A DNA stretch of 64,000 nucleotides from positions 325,894 to 389,893 of the forward strand of contig NZ_ATVA01000013.1 of the NCBI RefSeq assembly GCF_000420485.1. Direction: 5' to 3'. Of the stretch, positions 51,663-60,358 are shown one piece after another (the stretch's first letter is position 1; each line of letters begins with the position of its first letter). This DNA comes from Paucidesulfovibrio longus DSM 6739 (lineage in GTDB: Bacteria; Desulfobacterota; Desulfovibrionia; Desulfovibrionales; Desulfovibrionaceae). A program made the translations under genes and the position numbers. Under the pieces are notes generated by a model that worked only from the letters and a program-made list of their open reading frames with translations, ran no database searches and was not told the origin of the DNA.

Positions 51663-52595
51663 ATGAATAAAATTTATGACGTGATCATCCTCGGCTCCGG
51701 CCCCGCCGGAATCCAGGCGGCCATCCACGCCTCCCGCAAGAAAGCCGCAGTGCTCATGCTCGGCCGGATGCACAAGAGCAGCCTTTACTGGGCCCACGTG
51801 GAAAACTTCTGCTGCCAGTTCCGCGTCACGGGCGAGGAAATGCTGGAAACGGGAAAGATGCAGGCGGAGAATTTCGGCACGGAAATCATTGAGGAAGACG
51901 TGCTTTCCATCGTTCCCGAAGGCAAGCACTTCGTGCTGACCATCGAGAGCGGAACGAGCTTCACCGCTCGATCTTTGATCCTGGCCACCGGCACCACCCG
52001 CAACAAGCTCGGGGTTCCCGGGGAAAAGGAACTGCTCGGCAAAGGCGTCAGCTATTGCGTGGAGTGCGACGGCGGCTTCTTCCGGAACGAACCCGTGGCC
52101 GTTCTCGGCGGCCAGAGCGCCGCGGTCGGAGGCGCGGTGACGCTCTCCAAGCTCGCCTCCAAGGTCTGGCTGGTGAACGAATCCTTCGAGGTCGCCCCGG
52201 CGCTCCTGGCCCAGGCAGCGGAGAGCGGCGTGACCCTGCTGGAAGGCACGAGCGTCAAATCCATTCTCGGAGAAACCGCCGTGACCGGCCTGGCCCTCAA
52301 GGACGGCAACACTCTGAACGTCACGGGCGTGTTCATCGAACTCGGTGCCAAGGGCGTGCTGGAACTGGCGGCCACCCTCGGCCTGGAGCTGGACGAAAGC
52401 ATGAAGTACGTCCAGACGGACAAAAAACAGCGCACGAATATTCCGGGCGTGTTCGCCGCCGGAGACATCTGCGGCCCGCCGCTTCAGATCGCCAAGGCGG
52501 TGGGCGAGGGCTGCGTCGCGGGCATCGAGGCCGCGACATACGCCCGCAAGCTCACGACCGCGCAAACCGACGCGGAGCTGGAACCGGAGGCATAG
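51663..52595 (+). CDS. Thioredoxin reductase-like flavoprotein lacking NADPH motifs
   Basis: 310 residues. FAD-binding GSGPAG (11-16), redox CVEC (132-135) and the late FAD motif FAAGDICG place it in the thioredoxin-reductase family. However, the NADPH-binding loop usually GGGDSA reads GGQSAA, and the HRRxxxR arginine cluster is replaced by VNESFEV. It may therefore use another electron donor, for example ferredoxin, as in FFTR- or DDOR-type proteins. The ATG at 51663 fits the family; upstream open frame ignored. The partner thioredoxin is not adjacent. Confidence 0.87.
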   Translation: MNKIYDVIILGSGPAGIQAAIHASRKKAAVLMLGRMHKSSLYWAHVENFCCQFRVTGEEMLETGKMQAENFGTEIIEEDVLSIVPEGKHFVLTIESGTSFTARSLILATGTTRNKLGVPGEKELLGKGVSYCVECDGGFFRNEPVAVLGGQSAAVGGAVTLSKLASKVWLVNESFEVAPALLAQAAESGVTLLEGTSVKSILGETAVTGLALKDGNTLNVTGVFIELGAKGVLELAATLGLELDESMKYVQTDKKQRTNIPGVFAAGDICGPPLQIAKAVGEGCVAGIEAATYARKLTTAQTDAELEPEA

Positions 52596-52683
52596 GCAGA
52601 GTCCGGCGCCGCAGGCGCGGGTCTGGACGAGTTCATCCGAAAGTGGTTATACTGCGCGCCGATCAGCAAATAGGTGCACCATC

Positions 52684-53460
52684 TTGCAAAAACGCTACAT
52701 CCCCATCACCGTTGTAGTCTGCCTGCTCGCCGCGGCGGCGCTTGCGGGTTACCTCACGCCGGTCAAGGCCCAGAAGCTGCCCGTGCGCATCTTGTTCCAG
52801 AACAACGGCGGCCGGGTCATCTTCTCGCACCTCCGGCACCACAAGAACTACCAGATCGCCTGCGCCACATGCCACCATGAGGCGGACTCCGGGCATGGCC
52901 AGGGACAAGCGGCAACCTCCTCGGAACCCCTTCCTTGCGGCTCCTGCCATCCGGCCTCCTTCGACCAGGACTACGTGGCCGAACACGTCAATTCCTTCCC
53001 GGACAAGAGCTATTGCGTGAAGTGCCACCACGCGGAATTCGGAGTGCTTGCCTTCGACCACGAAGCCCACAAGGAATACGCCTCGGAGGATTGCCAGGCC
53101 TGCCACCACGGGACGGACATCGAAGCGGAGCCGGGCCACTGCAACCAGTGCCACGACCTTGCCGGAAGCGAGACCATGCCCAGCCTGCGCGACGCCGCGC
53201 ACAAACGCTGCGCGACCTGCCATGAAGACATGTTCGACAAGGGCATCAAGGGTTGCGCCCCTTGTCACAAGATGAAGGACATGACCGGCTACACGGGATC
53301 GTACACGCCCTGCCAGCAGTGCCACCGCACTCCCAGCCCGGACAGGGAGCTTGTGCTCACGCGCACCAACGCCTTCCACGACCAGTGCATGAACTGCCAC
53401 AAGGAGCTGAAAAAAGGCCCTTACGGCGAAAACGAATGCGGCAAATGCCACATCAGGTGA
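52684..53460 (+). CDS. dhcA: Decaheme cytochrome c of the Rnf operon
   Basis: 258 residues. Signal peptide/anchor (1-29) then ten CxxCH heme motifs: CATCH, CGSCH, CVKCH, CQACH, CNQCH, CATCH, CAPCH, CQQCH, CMNCH, CGKCH. It is periplasmic. In Desulfovibrio a cytochrome of this kind heads the rnf operon and is thought to pass electrons between the type I cytochrome c3 pool and RnfG/RnfC. TTG start with AGGTG 7 bp upstream. The rnfC gene begins 5 bp after its stop. Confidence 0.94.
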   Translation: MQKRYIPITVVVCLLAAAALAGYLTPVKAQKLPVRILFQNNGGRVIFSHLRHHKNYQIACATCHHEADSGHGQGQAATSSEPLPCGSCHPASFDQDYVAEHVNSFPDKSYCVKCHHAEFGVLAFDHEAHKEYASEDCQACHHGTDIEAEPGHCNQCHDLAGSETMPSLRDAAHKRCATCHEDMFDKGIKGCAPCHKMKDMTGYTGSYTPCQQCHRTPSPDRELVLTRTNAFHDQCMNCHKELKKGPYGENECGKCHIR

Positions 53461-53465
53461 CGGGC

Positions 53466-54659
53466 ATGGGCAGAAACGATTTTACCTTGACGACGGAAAC
53501 AGGCTCCGCATTCTTGATTCTCGCGCCGCCCGAGCTGGCCCGGATTCCCCTGCGGGGGCGCACCCCGGTGGTCGCCGCAGGAGACTCGCTTTCTGCGGGA
53601 GCGGCAGTGGGCGAGCCCTGCGCGCCGCTGGCCGCCTGGATCCACACGCCCATCGCAGGCGAAGTGCTGGAGGTGGACGCCGACTTCGTCACGGTGCGGG
53701 CCGCGCGGACCCAGGAGGCGGCCGTCGCCCCCCTGGATTTTTCCACGCTCAGCGGCGAACCGCTTCTTGAAGCGCTCTCCCGCTGCGGCATAGACATCCC
53801 CGCGCTTCGCCCGACACGGCACATGATCGTCAACGCGGTTCCGCCCGAACCCGGCATCGGCGTGACCGGAAGGCTGCTCAAGGACTACCGCGACACTCTC
53901 GCGCGGGGCCTCAAGCTCGCCAAATCCATCGTCGGCCCCACCAAGGTCACGCTGGCCGGACCGGAAGTGGATGCCTCGGCCTTCGGCAACTGCGAGGTCG
54001 TCCGCGTGCGGGCCCGCTACCCGCAGGGACTCGCCCCCCTGATAATCAAGACCGTGACCGGAAAGGAATACGCTGACGACGTTACCGTGGTCGATCTTTT
54101 CCAGCTTATGGCCCTGGGCAGGATCCATGAAACGGGGCGTCCCCGGACGGAAGTGTTCCTCACCGTGCAGGGCAAGAACGTCCGCGCGCTCATCGGCACC
54201 CCCCTGCGCGACGTTCTGACCGCGGCCGGAGCAACGCCCTCGGACGGCGATCGCGCCGTCATCGGCGGGCCCATGCGCGGAACGGCCCTCTGCCGGCTCG
54301 ACCTCGGCCTGCCGGAAAACGAATACGGCCTTTTCATGATTCCCGCGGACTCCTACCCGCCCGTGCGCGACGCGGCCTGCCTGAACTGCGGCCAATGCGC
54401 ACGCAGCTGCCCGGCGCGTATTTTTCCGGGAGAACTGAGCATGTGCGCCGAGGCGAAGCTCTTCGAGCGCGCCAGGCTCGGCCATGTGGAGAGCTGTTTC
54501 GAATGCGGCATCTGCGGATACGTCTGCCCGGCCCGACGCCCGCTGCTGCAATACCTTCAGTTCGCCAAATCCGAACTTCGTCTGCTCGATGAAGCCCGAA
54601 GCAAGGCAAGCGGGCCCGTCTCCGCCGAACCGCCCAAAGACGCCGAGGGAGCCGAATAG
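53466..54659 (+). CDS. rnfC: Rnf complex subunit RnfC
   Basis: 397 residues, short form. SLBB/Nqo1-like core, then two [4Fe-4S] motifs near the C-terminus (CLNCGQCARSC and CFECGICGYVC). RnfC is the membrane-associated subunit believed to contact NAD(H). The ATG at 53466 follows dhcA closely; the longer frame is shadow. The next gene starts right after its stop. Confidence 0.96.
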   Translation: MGRNDFTLTTETGSAFLILAPPELARIPLRGRTPVVAAGDSLSAGAAVGEPCAPLAAWIHTPIAGEVLEVDADFVTVRAARTQEAAVAPLDFSTLSGEPLLEALSRCGIDIPALRPTRHMIVNAVPPEPGIGVTGRLLKDYRDTLARGLKLAKSIVGPTKVTLAGPEVDASAFGNCEVVRVRARYPQGLAPLIIKTVTGKEYADDVTVVDLFQLMALGRIHETGRPRTEVFLTVQGKNVRALIGTPLRDVLTAAGATPSDGDRAVIGGPMRGTALCRLDLGLPENEYGLFMIPADSYPPVRDAACLNCGQCARSCPARIFPGELSMCAEAKLFERARLGHVESCFECGICGYVCPARRPLLQYLQFAKSELRLLDEARSKASGPVSAEPPKDAEGAE

Positions 54660-55619
54660 ATGCGACCGCCCACCCCGTTGCTGACCGTTTCCTGCGCACC
54701 CCACGTGCATAGCGGGCAAACCACGCGGACCATGATGCTCGAAATCATCATGGCCCTGACCCCCGCCGTGTTCATGGCCATGATCAATTACGGCCTGCCC
54801 GCACTGCGGGTCATGGCCCTGGCCGCTTCCTCCGCCGTGGTCTTCGAATATCTGACCACCCGGATCATGGAGCGGGAGAACGAGACCGACGACCTGCACG
54901 CCCTGCTCACGGGCCTGCTCCTGGCCTTTCTGCTGCCCGCCTCCGCCCCCTGGTGGCTGGTCATGGCCGGTGCAGCGACAAGCATCGTGCTCGGCAAGGC
55001 CATCTTCGGCGGCTTGGGCGGCAGCCCCCTGTGCGCTCCGTGCATCGGCTGGGCAGTGCTGATGCTATCCTGGCCGGAACTCATGGATACGGAGCTGAAC
55101 CTGCTCGGCTTCAACTTCATGGCTCCTTTGCACCAGCTCAAGCATTTCGGCTACCTGGCCGTGGAGGACTTCCCCCTGACGGAAGCGTTGGCAGGCCAGC
55201 AGATCGGAGGGCTCGGCGCGACCCAGGTTCTGCCGCTTCTGCTCGGCGGTTTCTGGCTGCTGCTGCGCGGCAGGATCAAACCGCTCATTCCCGTCGGCTT
55301 TATCATTGGCGTCCTGCTTACGGCGGCCTGTTTCCACTTTCCGTATCCGGAAGAGTACGCTCCGCCGCTCTTCCACCTTTTCGCCGGTTCCACGGTCTTC
55401 GCCGCCTTCTTCCTGGCCACGGACAACTCCTCCTCGCCCGCCTATCCGATTCCCTCAGCCCTTTTCGGGCTTTTCGCGGGCAGTCTGCTGGTGATCATCC
55501 GGGTCTGGGGCGTCTATCCCGACGGAGCGGCTTTTGCCGTGCTTCTCGCCAACCTGGTGGCCCCTCTGCTCGACCGCATCCGGCCCAAACCGTTCGGGTA
55601 CGGCAAGGAGGCGATCTGA
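54660..55619 (+). CDS. rnfD: Rnf complex subunit RnfD
   Basis: 319 residues, about eight to ten membrane helices, NqrB/RnfD family. It carries one of the covalently bound FMNs; the best-fitting flavinylation region precedes LSWPELMDT, but the motif is not certain by eye. ATG abuts the rnfC stop, and its own stop overlaps the rnfG start. Confidence 0.95.
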   Translation: MRPPTPLLTVSCAPHVHSGQTTRTMMLEIIMALTPAVFMAMINYGLPALRVMALAASSAVVFEYLTTRIMERENETDDLHALLTGLLLAFLLPASAPWWLVMAGAATSIVLGKAIFGGLGGSPLCAPCIGWAVLMLSWPELMDTELNLLGFNFMAPLHQLKHFGYLAVEDFPLTEALAGQQIGGLGATQVLPLLLGGFWLLLRGRIKPLIPVGFIIGVLLTAACFHFPYPEEYAPPLFHLFAGSTVFAAFFLATDNSSSPAYPIPSALFGLFAGSLLVIIRVWGVYPDGAAFAVLLANLVAPLLDRIRPKPFGYGKEAI

Positions 55620-56212
55620 TGCGCGAAATCATGAAAATGGTGGTCGTCCTCTCCTTGATCTGCGGCCTGTCCGGGCTTTCGCTGGCGAGCATCAAGCAGT
55701 TCACCGCGCCCCTGATCGAAGAACAGGTGCTCACCTTTGTGCAAGGCCCGTCCATAAAAGCCGTCTTCACCGACTTCGACAACGACCCGGTCAAGGAACG
55801 CAAGCAGTTCGACGTGCCAGGTTCGGACAAGAAGGTCACGGTCTTCCCCGCACGCAAGGACGGCAAGCTGATCGGCGTCGCCTTCGAATCCACGGGGCAA
55901 GGCTACGGAGGAGATCTCGGAGTGATGATCGGCTTCACCTTCGAGCCGGGATCCGTGGCCGGCATCAGCATGACCACGCTCAAGGAGACGCCGGGCATCG
56001 GCGCGCGCGTGGCCAAGCACGGCTTCACCGGCCAATTCCGGGGCCACGGCCTGGAAAATCTGGCCCTGCGCTCCCAGGGCGGCGACATCGACGCTGTTTC
56101 CGGAGCCACCATATCCTCCACTGCGGCCATGTTCGCCGTGGATCAGGCCTTGAACGTCTACACGGCCCTGAAGGACCAGTTCATCACGGCCTTCACGACC
56201 GGCGCGCAATAA
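55619..56212 (+). CDS. rnfG: Rnf complex subunit RnfG
   Basis: 197 residues. N-terminal membrane helix (8-27), then a periplasmic FMN-binding domain with the flavinylation motif DAVSGAT (Thr linked to FMN by ApbE in the family). It probably takes electrons from or gives them to the decaheme cytochrome. ATG at 55619 overlaps the rnfD stop (TGATG). Confidence 0.95.
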   Translation: MREIMKMVVVLSLICGLSGLSLASIKQFTAPLIEEQVLTFVQGPSIKAVFTDFDNDPVKERKQFDVPGSDKKVTVFPARKDGKLIGVAFESTGQGYGGDLGVMIGFTFEPGSVAGISMTTLKETPGIGARVAKHGFTGQFRGHGLENLALRSQGGDIDAVSGATISSTAAMFAVDQALNVYTALKDQFITAFTTGAQ

Positions 56213-56222
56213 CGGGGGCAGC

Positions 56223-56897
56223 ATGATCAGACTCTGGAAGGAATTCGCCAAGGGACTTTGGAAGGAACTGCCGCCCTTCCGGCTGGTACTCGGCCTCTGC
56301 CCGACCCTGGCCGTCACCAAGACCGCGGACGGCGGCCTGGGCATGGGACTGGCAGTGGTCTTCGTGCTGGCGCTGTCCAACCTGCTCGTCTCCCTGCTGC
56401 GCAAGATCATTCCCCCCAAGGTGCGCATCGCCTGCTACATCGTCATCGCGGCCTCGCTGGTGGTGGCCGTGGAGCTGTTCATGCAGGCCTTCGCCTACCC
56501 GCTCTACCAGCAGCTCGGCATCTTCGTTTCCCTCATCGTGGTCAACTGCATCATCCTGGGCCGTGCAGAGGCGTTCGCCTCCAAGAACCCGCCCCACCTC
56601 TCCGTGGCCGACGGCCTGGGCATGGGAATCGGATTCACCATGTCCCTGACCTTCCTGGGTTCGCTGCGGGAGGTATTCGGATACGGAACGATCTTCGGGC
56701 ACGCGGTCATGCCCGCGGGCTACAAGCCCTTCAGCTTCATGATCGAAGCTCCGGGCGCCTTCGTCTGCCTCGGACTGCTCCTGGGGGCGATGAACTACTT
56801 CAGCAACCTGCAACGCCGCCGCCAGGGGCTCGCTCCCAAGAGCAACCCCGTGCACGAATGCGGCTCCTGCGGGCTCTGCAAAGGATCGGGGAACTAA
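56223..56897 (+). CDS. rnfE: Rnf complex subunit RnfE
   Basis: 224 residues, about six membrane helices. Family start FRLVLGLCPTLAVT and Cys-containing helices that, with RnfA, hold a membrane-embedded Fe-S centre. The C-terminus has an extra CGSCGLC motif (residues about 217-222), longer than many RnfE. Ten bp after rnfG. Confidence 0.95.
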   Translation: MIRLWKEFAKGLWKELPPFRLVLGLCPTLAVTKTADGGLGMGLAVVFVLALSNLLVSLLRKIIPPKVRIACYIVIAASLVVAVELFMQAFAYPLYQQLGIFVSLIVVNCIILGRAEAFASKNPPHLSVADGLGMGIGFTMSLTFLGSLREVFGYGTIFGHAVMPAGYKPFSFMIEAPGAFVCLGLLLGAMNYFSNLQRRRQGLAPKSNPVHECGSCGLCKGSGN

Positions 56898-56900
56898 GCC

Positions 56901-57479
56901 ATGCAGGAATACGTCCTCCTGGTTCTCGCGGCCATCTTCGTCAACAACATCGTCCTGGCGCAATACCTGGGCAACTGCCCATTCATCGGCACGTCCAAGA
57001 GCATCGGCGTTGCGTCCGGCATGGGCGCGGCGGTCGTGTTCGTGGGCACGCTCTCCACGGCCATCACCTGGGCGGTGCAGGAATACCTGCTCGTTCCCAC
57101 GGGACTCGAATACCTCCAGACCATCGCCTTCATCCTGGTCATCGCCTCCCTCGTGCAGTTCGTGGAGATGTTCCTGAAAAAAGCGCTGCCCCCGCTCTAT
57201 CGCTCTCTGGGCATCTTCCTGCCGCTGATCACCACCAACTGCGCCGTGCTCGGCATCGCCCTCATCGTCCAGCGCAACGAATTCGGTTTCGCCAAGTCAG
57301 TGATCTTCGCCTTCGCCTCCGGCGTGGGCTTCGCCCTGGCGCTGGTGCTGCTTTCCGGCATCCGAGAGCGGCTCGACCTGGTCCGCGTGCCCCGCGCGCT
57401 CAAAGGCACGCCCATCGCGCTGATTCTGGCCGGACTGATGTCCCTGGCCTTCTTCGCCTTCAAGGGCATGATCTCCTAA
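56901..57479 (+). CDS. rnfA: Rnf complex subunit RnfA
   Basis: 192 residues, six membrane helices, homologous to RnfE but inverted in the membrane. NNIVLAQYLGNCPFIGTS and TTNCAVLG carry the conserved cysteines. Three bp after rnfE. Confidence 0.96.
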   Translation: MQEYVLLVLAAIFVNNIVLAQYLGNCPFIGTSKSIGVASGMGAAVVFVGTLSTAITWAVQEYLLVPTGLEYLQTIAFILVIASLVQFVEMFLKKALPPLYRSLGIFLPLITTNCAVLGIALIVQRNEFGFAKSVIFAFASGVGFALALVLLSGIRERLDLVRVPRALKGTPIALILAGLMSLAFFAFKGMIS

Positions 57480-57489
57480 AGGAGAGCAC

Positions 57490-59601
57490 ATGATTCTCGC
57501 TTCTTTTCTCGCCCTCCTGGGCATCGGATTCACCGCCGCAGTCATCCTGGGCGTGGCCTCCCGCCTGCTCTACGTCAAAGAAGACCCGCGCCTGGCCCTC
57601 GTGGAGGACGCCCTGGCCGGAGCCAACTGCGGCGGCTGCGGCTATCCCGGCTGCGCCGGTGCGGCTGCCGCCGTGGTGGCGGGCAAGGAGGGCGCGGGCG
57701 TCTGCGTCATCGGCGGCGAGGAAGTCGCCCGCAACGTGGCCCGGATCATGGGACTGGAAGTGGTCGCCCTGGAACCGAGGCTGGCCCGCGTCGACTGCAC
57801 GGGCGGAAAGCGCGCCGAGGACATCTACCGCTACGAGGGAGTCCTTGACTGCCGCGCGCAGCACCTTCTGCACGGCGGTTCCAAGATGTGCCCGGAAGGC
57901 TGCCTGGGCCTGGGAAGCTGCGTGCGCGCCTGCCCGTTCGACGCCATCTTCATGGGCAAAAACGGCTATCCCGTGGTGGATCCGGTGGCCTGCCGCGCCT
58001 GCGGAAAATGCGAGGAAGCCTGTCCGCGCGGCGTCATGGCCGTCTACGGCAATACGGACGGCCTGCTGCATCTCAACGAAACTTCAGATTGCCTCGCGCC
58101 ATGCAGGCAGCGCTGTCCCGGCGAAATCAACATTCCCAAGTACATCAACTGCGTAAAGAACGGCGACTACGCAAGCGCGGTTTTGACCATCAAGGAACGC
58201 AACCCGCTTCTGCTGGTCTGCGGCCGGGTCTGCCCGCGCCCCTGCGAAAACGTCTGCCGCCGGGGCCATGTGGACGAACCCGTGGGCATCAACATGCTCA
58301 AGCGTTTCGTGGCCGACTGGGAAATGAACTCCGGCACCCGGCTGCCCATTCCCTGCGCCCCGTCAACGGGCAAGCGCGTCGCCATCATCGGCGGCGGCCC
58401 GGCGGGACTCTCCTGCGCCTTTTTCCTGCGCCGTTTCGGACACAGCCCGACCATTTTCGAATCCATGCCCATGCTCGGCGGCCAGCTGCGGTACGGCATC
58501 CCGGAATACCGCTTGCCCAAGGCCGTCCTCGACTGGGAAATCCAGGGCATCCTCGACCTCGGCGTGGATGTGCGCACCAACACGCAATTCGGCAAGGATC
58601 TGAGCCTGAACGACATCGGGAAACACGGTTTCGACGCGGTATTCCTCTCCATCGGCGCCTGGGCCAACTCCACGCTGCGCATTCCCGGCGAAAACGCTCC
58701 CGGCGTCATGAGCGGAACGGAAATGCTCACCAAGGTGGGACTGGGCGTGGGCACGGGCATCGGCAAGCGCGTCATCGTGGTCGGCGGCGGCAATACCGCC
58801 ATCGACTCGGCGCGCACCAGCGTGCGGCTCGGCGCGGAGGTGACCATGATGTACCGCCGCTCGCGCAACGAAATGCCCGCAAACCCGGAAGAAATCGAGG
58901 GAGCCGAAGAGGAAGGCGTGAAATTCCAATTCCTTTCCCAGCCGATCGAGGTCATCCTCGACGAAAACGGACATGCGAAGGGACTCAAGTATGTGCGCAT
59001 GGAACTGGGAGAGCCGGACGCTTCGGGACGCCGACGCCCGGAACCCGTTCCCGGCTCGGAAACCGTGCTCGAAGCCGACACGATCCTGGCTGCCATCGGC
59101 CAGAAACCCGCCCTGGACTGCCTCTACGAGGACGGCCAATCCTGCCCCCTGGAGGCGACGCGCTGGCGCACCCTGGCCGCGGACCCGGACACGCTCCAGA
59201 CCGCCATTCCCAACGTCTTCACCGGCGGCGACATGTTCACCGGACCGAATCTCGTCATCTCCGCCATCGGAGGCGGGCGCAAGGCGGCACGCTCCATCCA
59301 CCATTATCTCGCTTCCCGGCATGTGCCCGTTCCGGAAAAGCTGCTGCACGGGCTCCTGGAATACACGCTCTTCAAGGACGTGGAGAACGTGGACCCCAAG
59401 CGCCGGACCAGCATGCCCCACAGTTGCAGCCTGGACGAGCGCACCCGCTGCTTCGACGAGGTCGAAGGCAACATCACCGAAGCCGAAGCCCTCTACGAAG
59501 CGGGGCGCTGCCTGCGTTGCGGCCTGACCTGCTACGACCGGGACCAGCCGTCTTCCGACTCTGTGGCCTCGGACGCGGGCAGCGACAAGACCGCCGCCTG
59601 A
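57490..59601 (+). CDS. rnfB: RnfB fused to GltD-like NAD(P)/FAD oxidoreductase
   Basis: 703 residues, more than twice a usual RnfB. Residues 1-190 are RnfB: membrane helix, ANCGGCGYPGC cluster (C47, C50, C55), and two ferredoxin-type [4Fe-4S] sets (C135-C149, C169-C179). Residues 200-690 resemble the small subunit of glutamate synthase/NfnB: CLAPCRQRC Fe-S motif, FAD-binding GGGPAGLS and NAD(P)-binding GGGNTAID. The fusion may hand electrons between ferredoxin and NAD(P)H at the complex. It ends the operon; no apbE flavin transferase follows in this window. Confidence 0.95.
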   Translation: MILASFLALLGIGFTAAVILGVASRLLYVKEDPRLALVEDALAGANCGGCGYPGCAGAAAAVVAGKEGAGVCVIGGEEVARNVARIMGLEVVALEPRLARVDCTGGKRAEDIYRYEGVLDCRAQHLLHGGSKMCPEGCLGLGSCVRACPFDAIFMGKNGYPVVDPVACRACGKCEEACPRGVMAVYGNTDGLLHLNETSDCLAPCRQRCPGEINIPKYINCVKNGDYASAVLTIKERNPLLLVCGRVCPRPCENVCRRGHVDEPVGINMLKRFVADWEMNSGTRLPIPCAPSTGKRVAIIGGGPAGLSCAFFLRRFGHSPTIFESMPMLGGQLRYGIPEYRLPKAVLDWEIQGILDLGVDVRTNTQFGKDLSLNDIGKHGFDAVFLSIGAWANSTLRIPGENAPGVMSGTEMLTKVGLGVGTGIGKRVIVVGGGNTAIDSARTSVRLGAEVTMMYRRSRNEMPANPEEIEGAEEEGVKFQFLSQPIEVILDENGHAKGLKYVRMELGEPDASGRRRPEPVPGSETVLEADTILAAIGQKPALDCLYEDGQSCPLEATRWRTLAADPDTLQTAIPNVFTGGDMFTGPNLVISAIGGGRKAARSIHHYLASRHVPVPEKLLHGLLEYTLFKDVENVDPKRRTSMPHSCSLDERTRCFDEVEGNITEAEALYEAGRCLRCGLTCYDRDQPSSDSVASDAGSDKTAA

Positions 59602-59630
59602 AAAAAAATGAGTGAAATGAAAAAAAGCGC

Positions 59631-59659
59631 TTGCCAAACGGCAGACTCTTTAGGTAATC
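59631..59659 (+). promoter_or_regulatory. Promoter of tRNA-Val
   Basis: TTGCCA (59631-59636), a 17-bp spacer and GTAATC (59654-59659, or TAATCA one base on), about 14 bp before the tRNA. Confidence 0.5.
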
Positions 59660-59672
59660 AATCTCTCCCCAA

Positions 59673-59748
<76 letters not shown>

Positions 59749-59759
59749 CCGAATTCATG

Positions 59760-59796
59760 AAAAGGCAGGTTGCATCAAACCTGCCTTTTCTTTTTC
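59760..59796 (+). terminator. Terminator of tRNA-Val
   Basis: AAAAGGCAGGTT pairs with AACCTGCCTTTT, then CTTTTTC. Confidence 0.93.
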
Positions 59797-59834
59797 CGGT
59801 CCGCATGATCTACTGAGAACGAGAAGTACATCCC

Positions 59835-60287
59835 ATGCACATGGCCCTTTACCAGCCTGAAATCCCTCCCAATACCGGCAACGTCGCGCGCCTCTGCGCG
59901 GCCACGGACGTTCCCCTGCACCTGATCCGTCCCCTGGGCTTTTCCCTGGACGACCGCTACCTGAAGCGGGCCGGACTGGACTACTGGCCCAAGGTGCGCC
60001 TGACCGTTCACGACGACTGGAAAGCCTTCTTCGCCGCCCGGCCCGGACGGATCGTGGCCAGCAGCGCCCGCGCAGGGGCCTGCTATCACGATTTCGAATA
60101 CCGCCCCGGAGACTGCCTGCTGCTCGGCCCGGAATCCGTGGGACTGCCCATCGAAGTGCTCAACCTTGCCGACGCCTGCGTCCGCATTCCCACCACGGAC
60201 AACGTGCGCAGCCTGAATCTCTCCACTTCGGCGGGAATCCTGCTGTACGAGGCCCTGCGCCGCACTGGCGGGCTGCCCGGCGTTTGA
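59835..60287 (+). CDS. trmL: tRNA (cytidine/uridine-34 2'-O)-methyltransferase
   Basis: 150 residues, SPOUT fold. Signature PEIPPNTGNVARLCAAT at the N-terminus and the knot region LGPESVGLP and NVRSLNLSTSAGI, typical of TrmL/YibK, which methylates the wobble ribose of leucine tRNAs. It may share a promoter region with the tRNA-Val locus but follows its terminator. Confidence 0.94.
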   Translation: MHMALYQPEIPPNTGNVARLCAATDVPLHLIRPLGFSLDDRYLKRAGLDYWPKVRLTVHDDWKAFFAARPGRIVASSARAGACYHDFEYRPGDCLLLGPESVGLPIEVLNLADACVRIPTTDNVRSLNLSTSAGILLYEALRRTGGLPGV

Positions 60288-60358
60288 GCCGCCTTGCCTT
60301 CAAGAGAGCGGGCACGTATAGTCATCCGAATGCGGATCGACTCCAAAAAGGATACGAT

